Notes: a model not told the origin generated them from the sequence alone. DNA of 64,000 bases from Porphyromonas sp. (GCA_022772085.1 JALFBN010000007.1:229511-293510), one strand, 5' to 3'; shown: positions 26,195-37,286, counted from the first letter of the stretch. Numbers and translations are program-made.

Positions 26195-26818
26195 ATGGAG
26201 CTGGATAAACGAGACCTTTACGAAACGCTAGTCTCGCCCTCAAAAGCCGAATACACGGTGCAGAGAAGCAAGTTTATAGCTTTGGCTATACCCGTTGCTT
26301 CCGCGGACGATGCTCTTCTGACGCTAGCCGGTCTACGTAAAGAGTATTATGATGCTACACACGTCTGTTGGGCCTACGCTGTCGGTTGCGAACGCGAAGA
26401 AAATCGTATGAACGATGATGGAGAACCCTCCGGCACTGCAGGACGTCCTATCTACGGGCAAATCCTTTCGCATAACCTTAGTGACCTCCTTGTGGTCGTT
26501 GTGCGTTATTTTGGAGGAGTCAAACTCGGCACGGGTGGACTTATCGACGCTTATAAAGAGTCGGCTCGCCTTGTCCTATCTACAGCAGAGCGTAAAGAAG
26601 TTATCTTGATGAGCGATTTTTCTCTAGCCTATCCCCCCGGGCTTACAGGTACTGTTATGAGACTTATAAAGAATCTGGGTGCTGAGATTAGAGAACAGGG
26701 TTTCCAAGCCGGAGAGTCGCTGATACACTGTCGTATAAGACGAGGGCAGCTACCGATACTTCGCGCTGCTGCATCCGCTATCTTTGGCATTACGCTTACA
26801 ACAGACGAAGAGGGATGA
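26195..26818 (+). CDS. yigZ: YigZ/IMPACT-family protein
   Basis: A 207-residue protein. The frame continues back into the tRNA, but the ATG at 26195 starts the family N-terminus. The UPF0029 domain is recognised by SKFIALAIPV, DATHVCWAYAVG and the core DDGEPSGTAGRPIYGQI, VVVVRYFGGVKLGTGGL. The bacterial family is annotated as a general stress or ribosome-related protein; eukaryotic IMPACT controls the Gcn2 pathway, and the enzymatic role in bacteria is not settled. It overlaps the next gene in an ATGA, so the two are coupled. Confidence 0.88.
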   Translation: MELDKRDLYETLVSPSKAEYTVQRSKFIALAIPVASADDALLTLAGLRKEYYDATHVCWAYAVGCEREENRMNDDGEPSGTAGRPIYGQILSHNLSDLLVVVVRYFGGVKLGTGGLIDAYKESARLVLSTAERKEVILMSDFSLAYPPGLTGTVMRLIKNLGAEIREQGFQAGESLIHCRIRRGQLPILRAAASAIFGITLTTDEEG

Positions 26819-27792
26819 AACACATACTGCAGCGTCCCGTTCCATCGCGCTTTATGCGGCGATTCAAAGATTATGGATTGCCCATTGCCATCCTTATGGG
26901 TATTGTTTTTTATCCCTGGTTGAGCCTACTGAGTGGTACTATCCCCTATATGATCGTCTGTATGCTCTTCTTTACCTTCCTCAAATTACGTCCGAGAGAT
27001 ATGCACCTCTCGCTTGTACATACAATCTTAGCGGCTATTCAGATTGTTCTTGCCCTTGGTTCTTACTACCTATTGTCACCTTTTTTTCCCGAAAGTGTGG
27101 CACAAGGTGCCTTTAACTGCTTCCTCTGCCCTGCTGCATCAGCTTCGCCTGTAATCATCGGGATGCTAGGAGGTAACATTGCCGTAGGAACGGCGTATGT
27201 TCTTCTTACAAGCCTTGGGATTGCCTTCGTGGGACCGCTCCTTTTTAGCCTTGTGGGTGATGGCAGTATCCCTTTTTGGGAGTCGGCTTCCACGATTTTC
27301 GCCCACGTCCTCCCGATTGTGATCACTCCTTTGATATTGGCTTGGGGTATGCGCTACACACTTCCTCGGGCACACTCCAAACTCTGCAAGTACACTTCAA
27401 TTTCCTTTTGGGTATGGATAATCGCCCTAGCCATTATCATTGCCAAAACGGTAGCCTTTATGGCCGAAGAGCCCGCCTCCGAAATACCGACAATGCTCCT
27501 GCTCATTGTAGTGGGGCTTATGGCATGCCTTTTGCAGTTTGCCATTGGTAAGATTTTAAGTACCATCTTTCTCAAAGAGAGTATCACCCTTGGACAGAGT
27601 TTGGGACAGAAAAATTCAAGCCTTGCGATCTGGATGGCGCAGGTCTATCTTAACCCTCTATCCAGTGTGGCGATGGCGGCCTACTCAATTTGGCAAAATT
27701 TGATCAATAGTCTTCAGCTGATGCGTGAGAGTAGAAAACAAACTCAAAACAACAACAGAAAAACCCATAAATTGTATGGTACTAACGGATAA
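26815..27792 (+). CDS. bile acid:sodium symporter-like (BASS) transporter
   Basis: A 325-residue membrane protein with about 9-10 hydrophobic segments. Features of the SBF/BASS superfamily include the re-entrant stretch with CPAASASPVIIGMLGGN near residue 103, and LGQSLGQKNSSLAIWMAQVYL in the second half. Family members carry organic anions such as bile acids, pantoate or pyruvate with sodium; the substrate here is unknown. It starts inside the YigZ stop codon and overlaps the next gene by 17 bases, so the three genes form a tight unit. Confidence 0.75.
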   Translation: MKHILQRPVPSRFMRRFKDYGLPIAILMGIVFYPWLSLLSGTIPYMIVCMLFFTFLKLRPRDMHLSLVHTILAAIQIVLALGSYYLLSPFFPESVAQGAFNCFLCPAASASPVIIGMLGGNIAVGTAYVLLTSLGIAFVGPLLFSLVGDGSIPFWESASTIFAHVLPIVITPLILAWGMRYTLPRAHSKLCKYTSISFWVWIIALAIIIAKTVAFMAEEPASEIPTMLLLIVVGLMACLLQFAIGKILSTIFLKESITLGQSLGQKNSSLAIWMAQVYLNPLSSVAMAAYSIWQNLINSLQLMRESRKQTQNNNRKTHKLYGTNG

Positions 27793-28237
27793 ATGGTTTA
27801 CAACTTTGGCGAGTGACGATAATGGTGCAGTTATCATTGTCAATGGTCGACTTGACCTCGAAAAGTTCCGCTCGACAGGAAAACTCAAACATCGCATAGA
27901 GATCCGTCTGCCTTATGAAGCGGACGAAAAGGGAATGCCTACACGTCAAGCCGAAAAGATCATTGCCAAAGTAGAGTCGTTACTTCGCCCCAAAATGGAA
28001 CGAGACAAATTGGCCATCCTTACGGGGAATCACCTCGGAGGTGGCACTAAGTATTGGGTTTTCTACGCGCGTACAGATCAGGTTTTCTTCGAACGCCTAA
28101 ATGAAGCCTTGGAGTCCCTACCTCTTCTACCATTGGAGTTTGATAATGAACTGGATCCCACATGGAGTGAATATTGCGATATGCTCCTGATGGATCCGGA
28201 GGACGAGGAGGATGAAGAAGAGGACTCTTTGCCCTGA
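27776..28237 (+). CDS. DUF695-like protein of unknown function
   Basis: A 153-residue cytosolic protein. The ATG at 27776 lies inside the end of the transporter gene; upstream in-frame codons exist, but this start gives a compact domain. The sequence WFTTLASDDNGAVIIVNGRLDL, LPYEADEKGMPT and FFERLNEALESLP resembles the DUF695 family (a small regulatory-type domain often in RNase E inhibitor-like proteins). The tail is very acidic (DPEDEEDEEEDSLP). It is the last gene of the unit. Confidence 0.65.
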   Translation: MVLTDKWFTTLASDDNGAVIIVNGRLDLEKFRSTGKLKHRIEIRLPYEADEKGMPTRQAEKIIAKVESLLRPKMERDKLAILTGNHLGGGTKYWVFYARTDQVFFERLNEALESLPLLPLEFDNELDPTWSEYCDMLLMDPEDEEDEEEDSLP

Positions 28238-28333
28238 CGATATTGGATTGGCCGCTGAATAATCGCCATTATAGAGTATAAATCTCTCGAAAAATGCCTA
28301 TCAAAAGGTATTGTATGAGGGTAAAATCGATGC

Positions 28334-28341
28334 TACCTTTG
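28334..28341 (+). promoter_or_regulatory. Bacteroidetes -7 element (TACCTTTG)
   Basis: Exact TAnnTTTG, 400 bases before the next gene start, directly ahead of the hairpin-rich stretch. Confidence 0.6.
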
Positions 28342-28346
28342 CGTCA

Positions 28347-28465
28347 GGTTCAGTTGGATAGCGATCCTAACAGCAGCATAGTCCTTAAGGTACTCGAGGG
28401 AGTCGCCTTTAAGGAATGGGAGAGGGTCGGGATGCCCCTTTGATTGGGTTCTTCGGTTTTTTAGC
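28347..28465 (+). ncRNA. candidate structured RNA or leader
   Basis: Starting just after the promoter at 28334, the DNA shows a hairpin GTTGGAT-AGCG-ATCCTAAC (about 28353-28371) and a longer one with arms CCTTAAGG and CCTTTAAGG around GTACTCGAGGGAGTCG (about 28382-28414). GC-rich short arms follow, then a T6 run. It matches no riboswitch, tRNA, 6S or SRP pattern that I know. Could be a small RNA or the FNT leader. Confidence 0.3.
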
Positions 28466-28652
28466 GATCAGGATGATCATTAACGGGTCTCTTGCACCTC
28501 TCTTTGGACTTTGAATTCTTCTCTCTTTCAAATTTATTTCCTTAATTCGTTATGAGTCACTCTCCCCTTGGTTCTTTTTTAGAGGGGAGGGTGATTCTTC
28601 TTTTTGAGTCAAGGATTGCCAAATGGATAGTCTCCTTGTCGCAAATTAAGAG

Positions 28653-28660
28653 TAATTTTG
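28653..28660 (+). promoter_or_regulatory. Bacteroidetes -7 element (TAATTTTG) for the FNT gene
   Basis: Exact TAnnTTTG, 80 bases before the ATG at 28741. Confidence 0.5.
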
Positions 28661-28740
28661 CCGGCCGATGGGTGGTACTGTCTCATCAGGTACCACCGAT
28701 CTCTAAATCCAAATGTGTAACAGATAAATATCTCGCAGCT

Positions 28741-29547
28741 ATGTCTCAAGAGACCACAACGCAAATTCACGTGGCAACACCGCAAGAGGTGATCGAATCG
28801 ACCTATAAAATTGGTATTGCCAAGAGTCAATTACCTTTGCCTAAGTTGATTTTACTTGGCATGTTGGCAGGGATCTATATCTCCGTAGGTGGATTATTTT
28901 CTACGTTGGTTGGGTATGGTATGCCTGTATTGGCTGAGGGTAATCCCATTCTACCCAAATTACTGTCGGGCCTTACCTTCCCCTTGGGTCTTATATTGGT
29001 ACAACTCGTCGGAGCAGAGCTGTTTACGGGCAATAATGCTACACTGATACCTGCTGTTCTCTCTCGCCAGATCTCATGGCTTTCGGTGCTTCGTAACTGG
29101 GGTGTCGTCTACTGCTCCAACTTAGCGGGGGCCCTTCTTTTCGTTTATGTGTTGATTCATTCCGTAGGGCTTTTTACGGCTGAGCCATGGCACTCTGCTA
29201 TTATGGGCATTGCAGAACACAAGGTGCATCTCTCATGGGGGAATGCCTTTCTTCGGGGAATTGGGGCAAATTGGCTCGTCTGTCTCGCCGTTTGGCTTGG
29301 ATTTGCCGCTCGTACGCCTTTAGCTCGCATGGTGGGCTTGGCTCTTCCTGTTACGGCATTCGTGGTTATGGGTTACGAGCACAGCATTGCCAATATGTTT
29401 TATATACCATTGGGTATATTGGAGGGGGCCGAGGTTTCTATCCAAGACTTTTTTGTGGCAAACTTGATTCCTGTTACCCTAGGTAACATCTTAGGAGGAG
29501 CTTTGTTTGTTGGCTCGCTATACACCTATATATATGGAAAGCGTTAG
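28741..29547 (+). CDS. formate/nitrite transporter family protein
   Basis: A 268-residue membrane channel. The ATG at 28741 starts MSQETTTQIHVATPQEV, just before the first helix; the upstream extension to 28552 is unlikely to be translated. Six helices are visible, with family signatures GAELFTGNNATL (near residue 86) and NWLVCLAVWLGFAA and GYEHSIANMF (second half). FocA/NirC proteins are pentameric channels for formate, nitrite or hydrosulfide; formate export would suit a fermentative anaerobe. Substrate cannot be read from sequence. Confidence 0.88.
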   Translation: MSQETTTQIHVATPQEVIESTYKIGIAKSQLPLPKLILLGMLAGIYISVGGLFSTLVGYGMPVLAEGNPILPKLLSGLTFPLGLILVQLVGAELFTGNNATLIPAVLSRQISWLSVLRNWGVVYCSNLAGALLFVYVLIHSVGLFTAEPWHSAIMGIAEHKVHLSWGNAFLRGIGANWLVCLAVWLGFAARTPLARMVGLALPVTAFVVMGYEHSIANMFYIPLGILEGAEVSIQDFFVANLIPVTLGNILGGALFVGSLYTYIYGKR

Positions 29548-29608
29548 ATAGTTTCTCCTCAGTAGTGGGTTGATGGACAAATTGTCATTTTACCCCTTGT
29601 GAATGATT

Positions 29609-29624
29609 TGGCACAGTAGTTGTA
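29609..29624 (+). promoter_or_regulatory. sigma-54-like site upstream of groS
   Basis: TGGCAC-AGTAG-TTGTA. The -24 GG (29610-29611) and -12 G (29622) have the 10-base separation of a sigma-54 promoter; the -12 GC is GT here. Lies 94 bases before the groS ATG, where no TAnnTTTG is visible. Confidence 0.4.
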
Positions 29625-29717
29625 TTCCATCCCTATGGAAGGTGCTGAGAGCGGGTGCGCTCCTCGTACAGACCTCAATGGAATGATTATAAATAAAACT
29701 ATAACAACATTATTGGT

Positions 29718-29987
29718 ATGAATATTAAACCGCTTGCTGATCGTGTAGTAGTGAAGCCTGCTGATGCAGAGCAAAAGTCACAAGGTGGTATCATTATCCC
29801 TGATACTGCAAAGGAAAAACCTCTCCGTGGTACTGTCATAGCTGCCGGTAAGGGCACTAAGGATAATCCAATGGAACTTAAAGAAGGTGACGTGGTTCTC
29901 TATGGCAAGTACGCCGGTACAGAAATAGAACTTGACGGTGAAAAGTACATCATCATGCGCGAGAGCGATGTATTGGCAATCCTTTAA
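29718..29987 (+). CDS. groS: co-chaperonin GroES
   Basis: An 89-residue co-chaperonin forming a seven-membered lid on GroEL. It shows the standard motifs [12 protein letters not shown], the mobile loop [16 protein letters not shown], and [23 protein letters not shown] near the end. Full length. It leads the groS-groL operon, with groL starting 75 bases later. The region upstream carries a sigma-54-like site rather than a CIRCE repeat. Confidence 0.97.
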   Translation: MNIKPLADRVVVKPADAEQKSQGGIIIPDTAKEKPLRGTVIAAGKGTKDNPMELKEGDVVLYGKYAGTEIELDGEKYIIMRESDVLAIL

Positions 29988-30031
29988 TTAGGGAGCAATC
30001 CACAGATACAGTCTCAATGAACAATTAGTAG

Positions 30032-31705
<1,674 letters not shown>

Positions 31706-31840
31706 GCCAGCTCTCTTATAAAGATATTCACAGTGGGGGTGTTGCCTTTTCCCTTGGAGGGAGAGGGTGACACCCTTTCCTCTCCTCAAAAGGGGGGCAA
31801 TGTTGTTCGTTTAGAGGATGATGGAGCGAGGATTATTTTT

Positions 31841-31848
31841 TACCTTTG
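31841..31848 (+). promoter_or_regulatory. Bacteroidetes -7 element (TACCTTTG) for bcp
   Basis: Exact TAnnTTTG ending 7 bases before the ATG at 31856; the transcript would begin at or next to the start codon. Confidence 0.65.
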
Positions 31849-31855
31849 CATGCAT

Positions 31856-32320
31856 ATGAATATAGGAGACAAAATCCCCGAACTACTCGGGCCGGATCAA
31901 GACGGGATCCTTTTGAAAAGTAGTGACTTTCTAGGTTCGCCATGGATACTCTACTTTTATCCCAAAGACAATACCTCAGGCTGTACGGCAGAGGCCTGTT
32001 CGTTGAGAGATCATATCGAGCTTTTGGCCGAGAGAGGGTATCGTGTCGTGGGAGTAAGCAAAGACTCAGCAGCTTCGCACCAGAAGTTTCGAGCGAAGTT
32101 TGCTCTTCCTTTTCCGCTCATTGTGGATGAGGAGCATCGCCTGCAAGAGGAGATGGGAGTTTGGATCCCCAAAAAGATGTATGGTAAAGAATATATGGGT
32201 ACCCTCCGTTCCACCTTTATCATTGATAAGGAGGGGGTAGTGCGTTATATGTTCAGCGGTAAGGAAATTAACACCCAAAAACACGCCGAACAGATACTAA
32301 AAGTGATTGATAACCTATGA
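31856..32320 (+). CDS. bcp: thioredoxin-dependent peroxiredoxin Bcp
   Basis: A 154-residue peroxiredoxin of the Bcp/PrxQ class that reduces H2O2 and organic peroxides with thioredoxin. The peroxidatic Cys43 and resolving Cys48 lie in [13 protein letters not shown], the C-X4-C form. The start is set at 31856 ([10 protein letters not shown]); an in-frame ATG two codons earlier is also possible. The stop overlaps recA in an ATGA. Coupling to recA suggests joint response to oxidative and DNA damage. Confidence 0.93.
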   Translation: MNIGDKIPELLGPDQDGILLKSSDFLGSPWILYFYPKDNTSGCTAEACSLRDHIELLAERGYRVVGVSKDSAASHQKFRAKFALPFPLIVDEEHRLQEEMGVWIPKKMYGKEYMGTLRSTFIIDKEGVVRYMFSGKEINTQKHAEQILKVIDNL

Positions 32321-33384
32321 GCGAAGAAGAAAAGATGCCAGAGAAGTCTCCACTCCATACAGTGGTAGAGCACCCTAAAGTGGCAGTAGATAAAAATAAA
32401 TTGGCTGCCATACAGGTAGCTATGGAACGCATAGAAAAGACCTATGGTAAGGGCTCGATCATGAATATGGGAGAGCGAACTTCCGATAGTGTTGATGTGA
32501 TCCCGACGGGAAGCCTCTCTCTTGATTTGGCTCTTGGTGTGGGGGGGTACCCACGAGGTCGTATTGTAGAGATTTACGGACCTGAGTCCTCTGGTAAAAC
32601 AACACTTGCCATTCATGCTATTGCAGAGGCACAACGGATGGGGGGATTGGCAGCGATCATTGATGCAGAGCACGCCTTTGATCCTTCCTACGCCGAGCAT
32701 TTAGGAGTAGATATCGATCGTCTTTGGATCTCGCAACCCGACAATGGAGAGCAGGCTTTGGAGATTGCTGAGCAGCTAATCCGCTCTTCTGCCGTTGATG
32801 TCGTTGTGATAGACTCTGTAGCTGCCTTGACTCCAAAGCAAGAGATTGATGGCGAGATGGGTGAGAAGAATATTGGGTTACAGGCTCGATTGATGTCGCA
32901 AGCTCTTCGTAAGATGACGAGCGCCGTCAGCAAGTCCAATGCTGTTTGTATCTTCATCAATCAGTTGCGTGATAAGATCGGGGTTATCTATGGGAGCCCC
33001 GAAACGACGACGGGGGGGAATGCTTTGAAGTTCTACGCCTCGGTGCGAATGGATATTCGTCGTAAGGCCCAACTGAAGAATGGAGATGACGTTTATGGTA
33101 ATGAGACTCGTGTGAAAGTCGTTAAGAACAAAGTCTCGCCTCCCTTTAAGACTGCTGAGTTTGAGATCATCTTTGGAGAGGGTATTTCCACAGAAAGTGA
33201 AATCATTAACCTAGGTACAGATCTTAATATCCTGCAAAAGAGCGGTTCTTGGTACAGTTATGACGGTACGAAAATCGGTCAAGGTCGGGATGCTGTTCGC
33301 AAGGTTTTACAAGATAATCCCGAGTTGAGTGAAGAGTTGCGTGAGCGCATTGTGGAAGCTCTTCGGGAGCAGAAGGAAAAATAA
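32317..33384 (+). CDS. recA: recombinase RecA
   Basis: A 355-residue RecA that coats single-stranded DNA, drives strand exchange and triggers SOS-type cleavage of repressors. Walker [10 protein letters not shown] is at residues 88-96; other signatures include [19 protein letters not shown] and [20 protein letters not shown]. The N- and C-terminal regions are full length. Overlaps bcp by four bases; no separate promoter is visible. Confidence 0.98.
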   Translation: MSEEEKMPEKSPLHTVVEHPKVAVDKNKLAAIQVAMERIEKTYGKGSIMNMGERTSDSVDVIPTGSLSLDLALGVGGYPRGRIVEIYGPESSGKTTLAIHAIAEAQRMGGLAAIIDAEHAFDPSYAEHLGVDIDRLWISQPDNGEQALEIAEQLIRSSAVDVVVIDSVAALTPKQEIDGEMGEKNIGLQARLMSQALRKMTSAVSKSNAVCIFINQLRDKIGVIYGSPETTTGGNALKFYASVRMDIRRKAQLKNGDDVYGNETRVKVVKNKVSPPFKTAEFEIIFGEGISTESEIINLGTDLNILQKSGSWYSYDGTKIGQGRDAVRKVLQDNPELSEELRERIVEALREQKEK

Positions 33385-33517
33385 AGACCTGTTCCATTTC
33401 TAGATCAGAAGGACTTTTAAGAGAGTGAGAACCCTCCAATATCCGTTTTTTAGGTGGTTTTGATTGGACTCTTTTCCCATTGGTATTGAGTTTGGAAGAG
33501 GATCGCTATACGGCTTT

Positions 33518-34933
33518 ATGCGTACGGATAAGATAGCGCGTTATATCATCTCGTTTCTTCTGCGGGAGGAGGGGTTGCCTGGTAAACTGACTAATTCTGT
33601 CGGATATACGGCCAACTTGGAGGAGATGGCTCACTATAAGGTCGTTATTGTCCCTTCCGGTTTCTTTGACATTGGTGTGTATGGGACCGAATTAGCCGAT
33701 CCGAAACTTCCGCTGAGAGAGTGGCAAGGAGTACCGCTTTTATTTGGGCTTCCCTATACTACTCGGGCCTATGCAGGAGGACCAATCCTCGTTCATGCCG
33801 ATATTGTTGCTTCTACCTATTATCTTGTATCTCGTTATGAGGAGATGTATAGGCGATCGGAGCGGGATGTCTATGGGCGTTTTCCCGGGAAAAAGAGCCT
33901 TCCCTATCGAGCAGGATTCTTGCATCGTCCCATTGTGGAGGAATATGGAGCTCTGCTTCGAGAGCTTCTTCGTGAAGCATTTGGGGAATTACCTGAAGAG
34001 AGCCCTTTGAAGCGAATTTTGCAAACACCCACTCAAAAGTTTGAGAAAGTACTTCTAACACACGATATTGACTGCCCTTATGAATACCATGGCGTACGGA
34101 GTTTCTTTCGAGCTTTTGTGAAGGAGCACAAAACGTTTTGGCAGTCTTATCAATTGGCTTTCCGCTCGTTGCTTAGCGATCGTTATTTCACTTTCGAGCG
34201 TTTTTTGGAGTGGAATAGGGAGGTAGAACGTCGCTTACCTAAGGGGAAGTGTAAGACTCTCTTTTTTTATAAGACCCCGAGCCAAGAGCCTGAAGACCGA
34301 CCTAATTATCGCTTGACCCGAGGAGCTGCACGCCGAGTGCATCATTATGCATGCAAGTATGGAGTAGAAGAGGCTTTTCATATCCCGATGGAGGGATCTC
34401 TACATCCCGATCGAATTGATCAGGAGTTACGACAGTTGGAGCGAGACTTAAAGAAAAACATAACACGTGCACGTCATCATTTTCTGGCAGCTCGTGAGCC
34501 CGAAGACTTTTTATACCTCTTGAATGCGGGGATTCTGGATGATTATACCATGGGATATCCCGATGTGTCTGGATTCCGATTGGGCACGTGTCGTCCCGTT
34601 CATTATATCAGTCCCTCAACGGGTACGGTGACCAATTTGATCCTGCACCCTTTGACCCTTATGGATTGTTCGCTAGATCGCCCCAATTATATGGGACTTA
34701 GTGCGAGCGAAGCCCTCAAGTACAGCTATCAGCTTGTGATGGCAACGGCTCGCCACAATGGAGAACTCAATCTCCTCTTCCATAATGATCTCCTAGCCAA
34801 GGAGGTACATCCATTTCATTCTCGCCTTTATCGGGAGTTATTGCGGCTTATTTTGCGTATAGAGGAGCTTGAATCAACCGAAAACTCCTCGCTAGAAGAA
34901 ATGATCCCATGCCCAAACGTCTTCTCGTATTAG
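33518..34933 (+). CDS. polysaccharide deacetylase-family-like protein
   Basis: A 471-residue protein. The frame is open from a TTG at 33464, but the ATG at 33518 fits the family beginning (MRTDKIARYIISFLL). It has the Bacteroidetes layout of an N-terminal region followed by a catalytic-like part with LLTHDIDCPYEYHG, where Asp-Ile-Asp would be the metal pair, and a late HNDLL segment. Such proteins are annotated as carbohydrate esterase 4-like, with an uncertain substrate. The next gene, a glycosyltransferase, overlaps its end by 25 bases, so both probably belong to a surface-polysaccharide pathway. Confidence 0.7.
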   Translation: MRTDKIARYIISFLLREEGLPGKLTNSVGYTANLEEMAHYKVVIVPSGFFDIGVYGTELADPKLPLREWQGVPLLFGLPYTTRAYAGGPILVHADIVASTYYLVSRYEEMYRRSERDVYGRFPGKKSLPYRAGFLHRPIVEEYGALLRELLREAFGELPEESPLKRILQTPTQKFEKVLLTHDIDCPYEYHGVRSFFRAFVKEHKTFWQSYQLAFRSLLSDRYFTFERFLEWNREVERRLPKGKCKTLFFYKTPSQEPEDRPNYRLTRGAARRVHHYACKYGVEEAFHIPMEGSLHPDRIDQELRQLERDLKKNITRARHHFLAAREPEDFLYLLNAGILDDYTMGYPDVSGFRLGTCRPVHYISPSTGTVTNLILHPLTLMDCSLDRPNYMGLSASEALKYSYQLVMATARHNGELNLLFHNDLLAKEVHPFHSRLYRELLRLILRIEELESTENSSLEEMIPCPNVFSY

Positions 34934-36186
34934 CGGATATTTATCCTCCGCATTTTGCCCCTCGAGCCTTTTCGCTTGTGCGCTATTGGGTAAACGAAGG
35001 ATGGGAGGTTGCTGTCGCCACAGAGGAAATCGTACAATGGAATGCTACGGGGCATGGTAAGATCTTCGAGGGTATGGAAGACCCTTGCCCGACCTATCGG
35101 ATTCCTTTACGCCGGCGTTACGATCGCTGGGAGTCTTTGGGAGAAGTCCTTTTCTCTCTGAAAGAAAAGCATTTTTTTCGTGCTGTTGAATCTTTTATCG
35201 ACTGTACTCGAATCGATCTGATTGTTTCGTTTTCGTATCGAACATTTCCCCATGGTACAGCTGCTCTTCTTGCACGGAAATACCATATTCCCGTAGTGAT
35301 GGATTCTCGGGATATTATTGAGCAATATCCTCGTTATGAGTTTTTGCCAACCTTGCGAGGTGGTGGGTCTTGGATTAAGCGAAGCCTTTTAGCTCTTCTT
35401 CGTAGGCGCTATATTAAGCAACGCAATGCTTGCTTTCAGTGGGCAGATCGCTTAGTGACCGTATCGCCTTGGCATCAACAAGTGCTTCAAAGGGCCTCTC
35501 AGGGTGTGCCGGTCTCCCTTTTTTATAATGGCTATGATCGAACCCTCTTTTTTGCAAAGAGAGGATTGAAGAATCCCCGATTTACCATTACTTTCACGGG
35601 TCGACTGCTCACGCTTACACGATCCAATCCAACTCCCCTTTTTCAGGCACTTAATAGTCCCGAGCTTTGTCCGATACTCTCCGAAGGATTGTTGGAAGTG
35701 GCTTGGTATGTAGATGCACATTCTCGAAAACTTCTAGAGGAGGTGCTCCGTTCCTATCCACCTGAGATTCTTGCATTACAACGAATTCGGAATATGATTC
35801 CCTTTCGACAAGTCCCCGACCTACTGCACCAAAGCGCGATGGTATTGCTCCTGGCTTCTCCTGAGGAGGAGGAGGGGGCACATGGCATTGTTTCGACGAA
35901 AATTTTTGAAGCACTTGCCGTTGAGAAGCCCGTTTTGATGGTGATGAGTGATGAGGCGATTGGAGAGAGTCTGCTCCAAACAGCTCGAAGTGGATGTCCA
36001 GCTCATAGTATTCCCGAAATAATTGACTACATTTGCCGGTGCTATGAGCAATGGAAATCTTTGGGCCATACCGAAACAGTTGATCCCAATAGGGAGTATA
36101 TTGCTACCTTTGCACGCGATGAGGTGGCTCGACACTACACTGCCATGTTAGAAGAGGTGCTACATCCTTGTCAGAATATAGAATAG
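34909..36186 (+). CDS. glycosyltransferase family 4-like protein
   Basis: A 425-residue GT-B-fold transferase. It opens with LLVLADIYPPHFAPRAFSLVRYWVNEGWEVAV, the family's N-terminal pattern of glycine or proline loop and helix. In the C-terminal domain ITFTGRLL and SPEEEEGAHGIVSTKIFEALAVEKPVL mark the donor-binding region with its two glutamates. The sugar transferred is unknown; it overlaps the deacetylase-like gene by 25 bases. A TACCTTTG box at 36105-36112, inside its 3' end, may serve the next gene. Confidence 0.8.
   Translation: MPKRLLVLADIYPPHFAPRAFSLVRYWVNEGWEVAVATEEIVQWNATGHGKIFEGMEDPCPTYRIPLRRRYDRWESLGEVLFSLKEKHFFRAVESFIDCTRIDLIVSFSYRTFPHGTAALLARKYHIPVVMDSRDIIEQYPRYEFLPTLRGGGSWIKRSLLALLRRRYIKQRNACFQWADRLVTVSPWHQQVLQRASQGVPVSLFYNGYDRTLFFAKRGLKNPRFTITFTGRLLTLTRSNPTPLFQALNSPELCPILSEGLLEVAWYVDAHSRKLLEEVLRSYPPEILALQRIRNMIPFRQVPDLLHQSAMVLLLASPEEEEGAHGIVSTKIFEALAVEKPVLMVMSDEAIGESLLQTARSGCPAHSIPEIIDYICRCYEQWKSLGHTETVDPNREYIATFARDEVARHYTAMLEEVLHPCQNIE
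36105..36112 (+). promoter_or_regulatory. possible internal -7 element (TACCTTTG)
   Basis: Exact TAnnTTTG inside the glycosyltransferase gene, 80 bases before the DAHP synthase ATG. Could be chance. Confidence 0.35.
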
Positions 36187-36191
36187 TAACA

Positions 36192-37286
36192 ATGAATGAA
36201 CAAACCGCTCCTTCCCCGAAGCCTTCCCCTTCGGCAGAAGAGTCTACAGAACCACGATCGTACCGTTTAATTGCAGGACCTTGCAGCGCGGAGAGTCGTG
36301 AGCAACTATTAGCTACTGCAGAGGGGCTCAAACCCCTCAATATAGACCTCTTTAGAGCAGGTATTTGGAAGCCTCGTACCAAACCGGGTGGTTTTGAGGG
36401 CATAGGCAAAGAGGGTCTCACATGGATGGCCGAAGTAAAATCGCAATTTGGCTATCGTACTATTACCGAAATTTGTACCGCAGAGCATGCCCATGAGGCT
36501 TTAGAGGCAGGCATCGATGCCCTATGGATTGGGGCACGTACCTCTACAAGTCCGTATGCTGTACAGGAGATTGCCGAAGTGCTTCGAGGTGTACGCGTCC
36601 CTCTTATGATCAAAAATCCCATGTGTCCCGATCTCCAATTGTGGATCGGTGCCATTGAACGTTTTTGGCAAGTAGGCATCACCGATATAACGGCTATCTT
36701 TAGGGGATTTCCTCCTCCCCCCGCTATGACGATAGATTACCGCAATGCACCCTACTGGGGGGTGGCTTTTGAGTTTCGAAATGAACTGCCCGACATTCCT
36801 CTAATTTGCGATCCTAGTCATATTGCCGGACGGAGAGAAGCAGTCCAGACTGTGAGCCAAAAAGCATTGGATCTCGGATTCCAAGGATTGATGATAGAGA
36901 GCCATATTGATCCCTCTACAGCTAAGACAGATGCAGAGCAACAGCTTACGCCATCGGCTCTTAAAAGTATTATAGACGCCCTTATTGAGCCTCGCGGAGT
37001 GGGAAATTTGGATGATATACGTCTTACTTCTTACCGTACCACGTTGGCAGAGATGGACAACCTTTTGATCTCTAACTTGGCGCATCGTATGATCGTCGCA
37101 GAGCGAATTGGAGCTCTCAAGAGGCGGGTGGGGCTTCCCGTACTCCAGCGCGCCCAGTTTATCGCCAACTTAAAGGAGTATATCTCCTGGGGCGAAAGTG
37201 TAGGGCTTGATCCTTCCTTTGTGGAACGTCTGATGACCCTAATTCACGAAGAATCTGTTCGCATCCAACAAACCAAGTGTGCCTGA
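36192..37286 (+). CDS. bifunctional DAHP synthase / chorismate mutase
   Basis: A 364-residue fusion of two steps of aromatic amino-acid synthesis. A TTG at 36168 is in frame, but the ATG at 36192 is preferred. Residues about 20-270 form a type-I KDPG-aldolase-like DAHP synthase: AGPCSAES, FRAGIWKPRTKPGGFEGIG and DPSHIAGRR, joining PEP and erythrose-4-phosphate. Residues about 275-364 form an AroQ-type chorismate mutase (LISNLAHRMIVAERIGALKRR), which makes prephenate and may give allosteric control. This fusion is common in Bacteroidetes. folK follows 39 bases on. Confidence 0.93.
   Translation: MNEQTAPSPKPSPSAEESTEPRSYRLIAGPCSAESREQLLATAEGLKPLNIDLFRAGIWKPRTKPGGFEGIGKEGLTWMAEVKSQFGYRTITEICTAEHAHEALEAGIDALWIGARTSTSPYAVQEIAEVLRGVRVPLMIKNPMCPDLQLWIGAIERFWQVGITDITAIFRGFPPPPAMTIDYRNAPYWGVAFEFRNELPDIPLICDPSHIAGRREAVQTVSQKALDLGFQGLMIESHIDPSTAKTDAEQQLTPSALKSIIDALIEPRGVGNLDDIRLTSYRTTLAEMDNLLISNLAHRMIVAERIGALKRRVGLPVLQRAQFIANLKEYISWGESVGLDPSFVERLMTLIHEESVRIQQTKCA

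Larger units (their letters stand above)
28238..28740 (+). other. 503-base intergenic region, two promoters, possible structured RNA
   Basis: Between the DUF695-like gene and the FNT gene. Two TAnnTTTG elements (28334-28341 and 28653-28660) are present. The stretch after the first forms several hairpins and has a T6 run near 28460. An open frame from 28552 runs into the FNT gene but lacks family sequence before 28741. Confidence 0.6.

Noticed and set aside
28347..28375. A tRNA-like D arm (TTCAGTTGGATAGC) in the 28.3-kb intergenic region
   Set aside because: No anticodon arm, T arm or acceptor pairing follows at tRNA distances.
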